Shown here: positions 56,328-57,472 of the stretch, piece after piece
Numbering within the stretch: the stretch's first letter is position 1
How the letters are laid out: each line of letters starts with the position of its first letter
DNA from: Candidatus Kuenenia stuttgartensis
GTDB taxonomy: Bacteria; Gemmatimonadota; Gemmatimonadetes; Gemmatimonadales; Gemmatimonadaceae
Direction: 5' to 3'
Length of the DNA stretch: 57,472 bases
Assembly (NCBI GenBank): GCA_943330235.2
Contig: CALQGY020000009.1
Span: 1 to 57,472, forward strand
Program-made: the position numbers and the translations under genes
The notes under the pieces: model-generated
Database searches by the model: none
What the model saw: only the letters and a program-made list of their open reading frames with translations
Told to the model about the DNA's origin: nothing

Positions 56328-57427
56328 GTGCCTCCCCGCAGGGCGCGGGTCACCGCGCTCCGCACGACCACTTCCTTCGTGTCGGCGGAGCGCTCGAGTG
56401 CATCAATGGCGGCGGGGAGACCGATCAGGCCCAGCGCCCGTGCAGCGCATGCCCGCATGTCGACGGGCTCCTTTGCCCCGAGCAGCCCCCGCGCATTCAG
56501 GATCCCATCGAGTTCGGCGACACCGGCGTCACCGCAGAGCGTGCCGTAGGCTTCAAAGAGGGCCATCTTCTCGCCGAGGTCGGACGTGCGCAGCTCCTTG
56601 CGTCGGAGCGCCTGCGCGAGACGCGGGAGCGCACCGGCGTGGCGTCGGGCCGCGATCGCGCGAAACGTTGCGACGCGCACATCGCGGTCTTGGTCATCGA
56701 TGGCACGTTCGAGTGCTTGCAGCGCGCCCGGCGATCCGATGTCAGCCAACGCCGAGACAGCTTCCGTGCGCATCTTGGCATCATCGCCGCGCAGCACGCG
56801 GGAGAGTCCGGGGACCGCCGCCGGGGTGGCCAATGTCGCGGCCACACGCACGGCACCACGAACGATCGCCGCGTCCTCGTGCTCGAGAAGGCGCGCGAGT
56901 TCGCCGGTGTGCGCGCGTGCGAGACTCAGCGAGGCCCGTTCGATCGCGGCGCGGGCCGGTGAGGCGGTGGCGGCTCCGAGCCAGCTCACCAGCGGCATGA
57001 GCGCCGCGGGGCGCAACTCCCCGAAGAGACTTTCGAGCAATGAGGCCGTCGGGGTGCGCACGCCTTCATCGAGCGCTTGCAGCAGCTGCGCCATCGCCGC
57101 CGGTTCGCTGAGTCGTGACGGCAGTTCGCGGAGCGCGCTCGCCACCTCATCGCTGTGATCACCGCGCCGCAGCGTTGCCTGTGACTCGCGCAGTACGTAG
57201 CCGACCTGTTCGAAATCACCGGCAGAGAGGCATTCGAGCAGCAGCTGATCGATCGCCTCGAGCGCGCGCAGTGCGCCACCGGAGGCCTCGGGCAGCTCGA
57301 CAATGTCGAACAGAATCGCGAACGCCTGACGACGGTGATCCTCGCTGTACTCGCGCTTCAGCTCCTCCTCGAGGTAGGCGATCTCCTTCCGGTCGAGGAA
57401 GTACAAGGAGGAGTCAAAATTCTCCAT
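56324..57427 (-). CDS. HEAT-repeat protein (5' end may lie outside the window)
   Basis: 367 residues from the first ATG. The C-terminal two thirds are HEAT/armadillo-like repeats (AAVPGLSRVLRGDD, SPGALQALERAIDDQD, HAGALPRLAQALRR). No enzyme motif; probably a protein-interaction scaffold for the coupled HD-GYP gene. The frame has no stop between 57427 and the window end, and the 15 codons there encode a Gly/Ser/Ala linker-like stretch, so the protein may be longer. Confidence 0.8.
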   Translation of the reverse strand: MENFDSSLYFLDRKEIAYLEEELKREYSEDHRRQAFAILFDIVELPEASGGALRALEAIDQLLLECLSAGDFEQVGYVLRESQATLRRGDHSDEVASALRELPSRLSEPAAMAQLLQALDEGVRTPTASLLESLFGELRPAALMPLVSWLGAATASPARAAIERASLSLARAHTGELARLLEHEDAAIVRGAVRVAATLATPAAVPGLSRVLRGDDAKMRTEAVSALADIGSPGALQALERAIDDQDRDVRVATFRAIAARRHAGALPRLAQALRRKELRTSDLGEKMALFEAYGTLCGDAGVAELDGILNARGLLGAKEPVDMRACAARALGLIGLPAAIDALERSADTKEVVVRSAVTRALRGGT

Positions 57428-57472
57428 ACGGACGATGGACGGTCCGCTGGCACCGCCTGACGCGCCGCTTGA

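Overview
The window is a GC-rich, gene-dense bacterial chromosomal segment made almost entirely of housekeeping and central-metabolism genes. Nearly all genes lie on the minus strand; only the glycerophosphodiesterase gene, a BLUF photoreceptor gene, and an outer-membrane-protein/rlmN pair lie on the plus strand. I see no insertion sequence, prophage, CRISPR array or rRNA. A didermic outer membrane is implied by a TonB-plug protein and a second predicted beta-barrel. Di-heme-type SdhC, family 4 uracil-DNA glycosylase, ECF sigma/anti-sigma genes and the gene order suggest Gemmatimonadota (Gemmatimonas-like). That placement is inference from overall style and was not tested by any search.

Layout. 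(a) 1-6193: mdh-sdhC-sdhA-sdhB (TCA cycle and succinate:quinone reductase, sdhB cut by the window edge) and moaD-moaE-moaA (molybdenum cofactor). (b) 6305-6789: an HU-type gene with its own promoter and terminator. (c) 6786-24763: a co-directional array of 18 genes, read in transcription order as pepA, TonB-plug protein, yicC, gmk, rpoZ, family 4 UDG, dnaB, radA, ispD, tsaC-type, LMW-PTP, aroE, comF, gap, pgk, tpiA, secG, carA. Many junctions overlap by 1-4 bases. (d) 24875-28512: tRNA-Asn and tRNA-Leu, an ECF sigma/anti-sigma/LTxxQ-protein unit, a GDPD gene and a small coiled-coil protein. (e) 28616-30967: rng, then rplU-rpmA with its own promoter and terminator. (f) 31415-37145: acyl-CoA dehydrogenase, recQ and a U32 peptidase-family protein. 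(g) 37223-45348: a branched acyl-CoA/B12 locus with a 50-residue membrane protein, AtuA-C, AtuA, a biotin-dependent carboxyltransferase, a B12-binding mutase subunit, a methyltransferase, a BLUF protein on the opposite strand, the mutase large subunit and MeaB. (h) 45345-50874: aspS-phoH-ybeY-two CNNM/CBS proteins, running without a gap into meaB and the mutase. (i) 51039-53125 (+): outer-membrane protein and rlmN. (j) 53054-57472: HEAT protein, HD-GYP, trpA, YqeK-like and LytR_C proteins.

The most noteworthy points are four. The mutase annotated by homology as methylmalonyl-CoA mutase carries the Phe/Gln substrate-site residues of isobutyryl-CoA mutase. A complete BLUF blue-light sensor gene sits inside that AdoCbl-enzyme locus, and its stop codon overlaps the mutase stop codon. 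DnaB ends in a duplicated Gly-rich repeat and a DDxxPF tip resembling the C-terminal tip of SSB. A 50-residue two-helix membrane protein is translationally coupled to the AtuA genes. Start codons were chosen by eye from family alignment, overlaps and Shine-Dalgarno-like sequence, and several are uncertain as stated.
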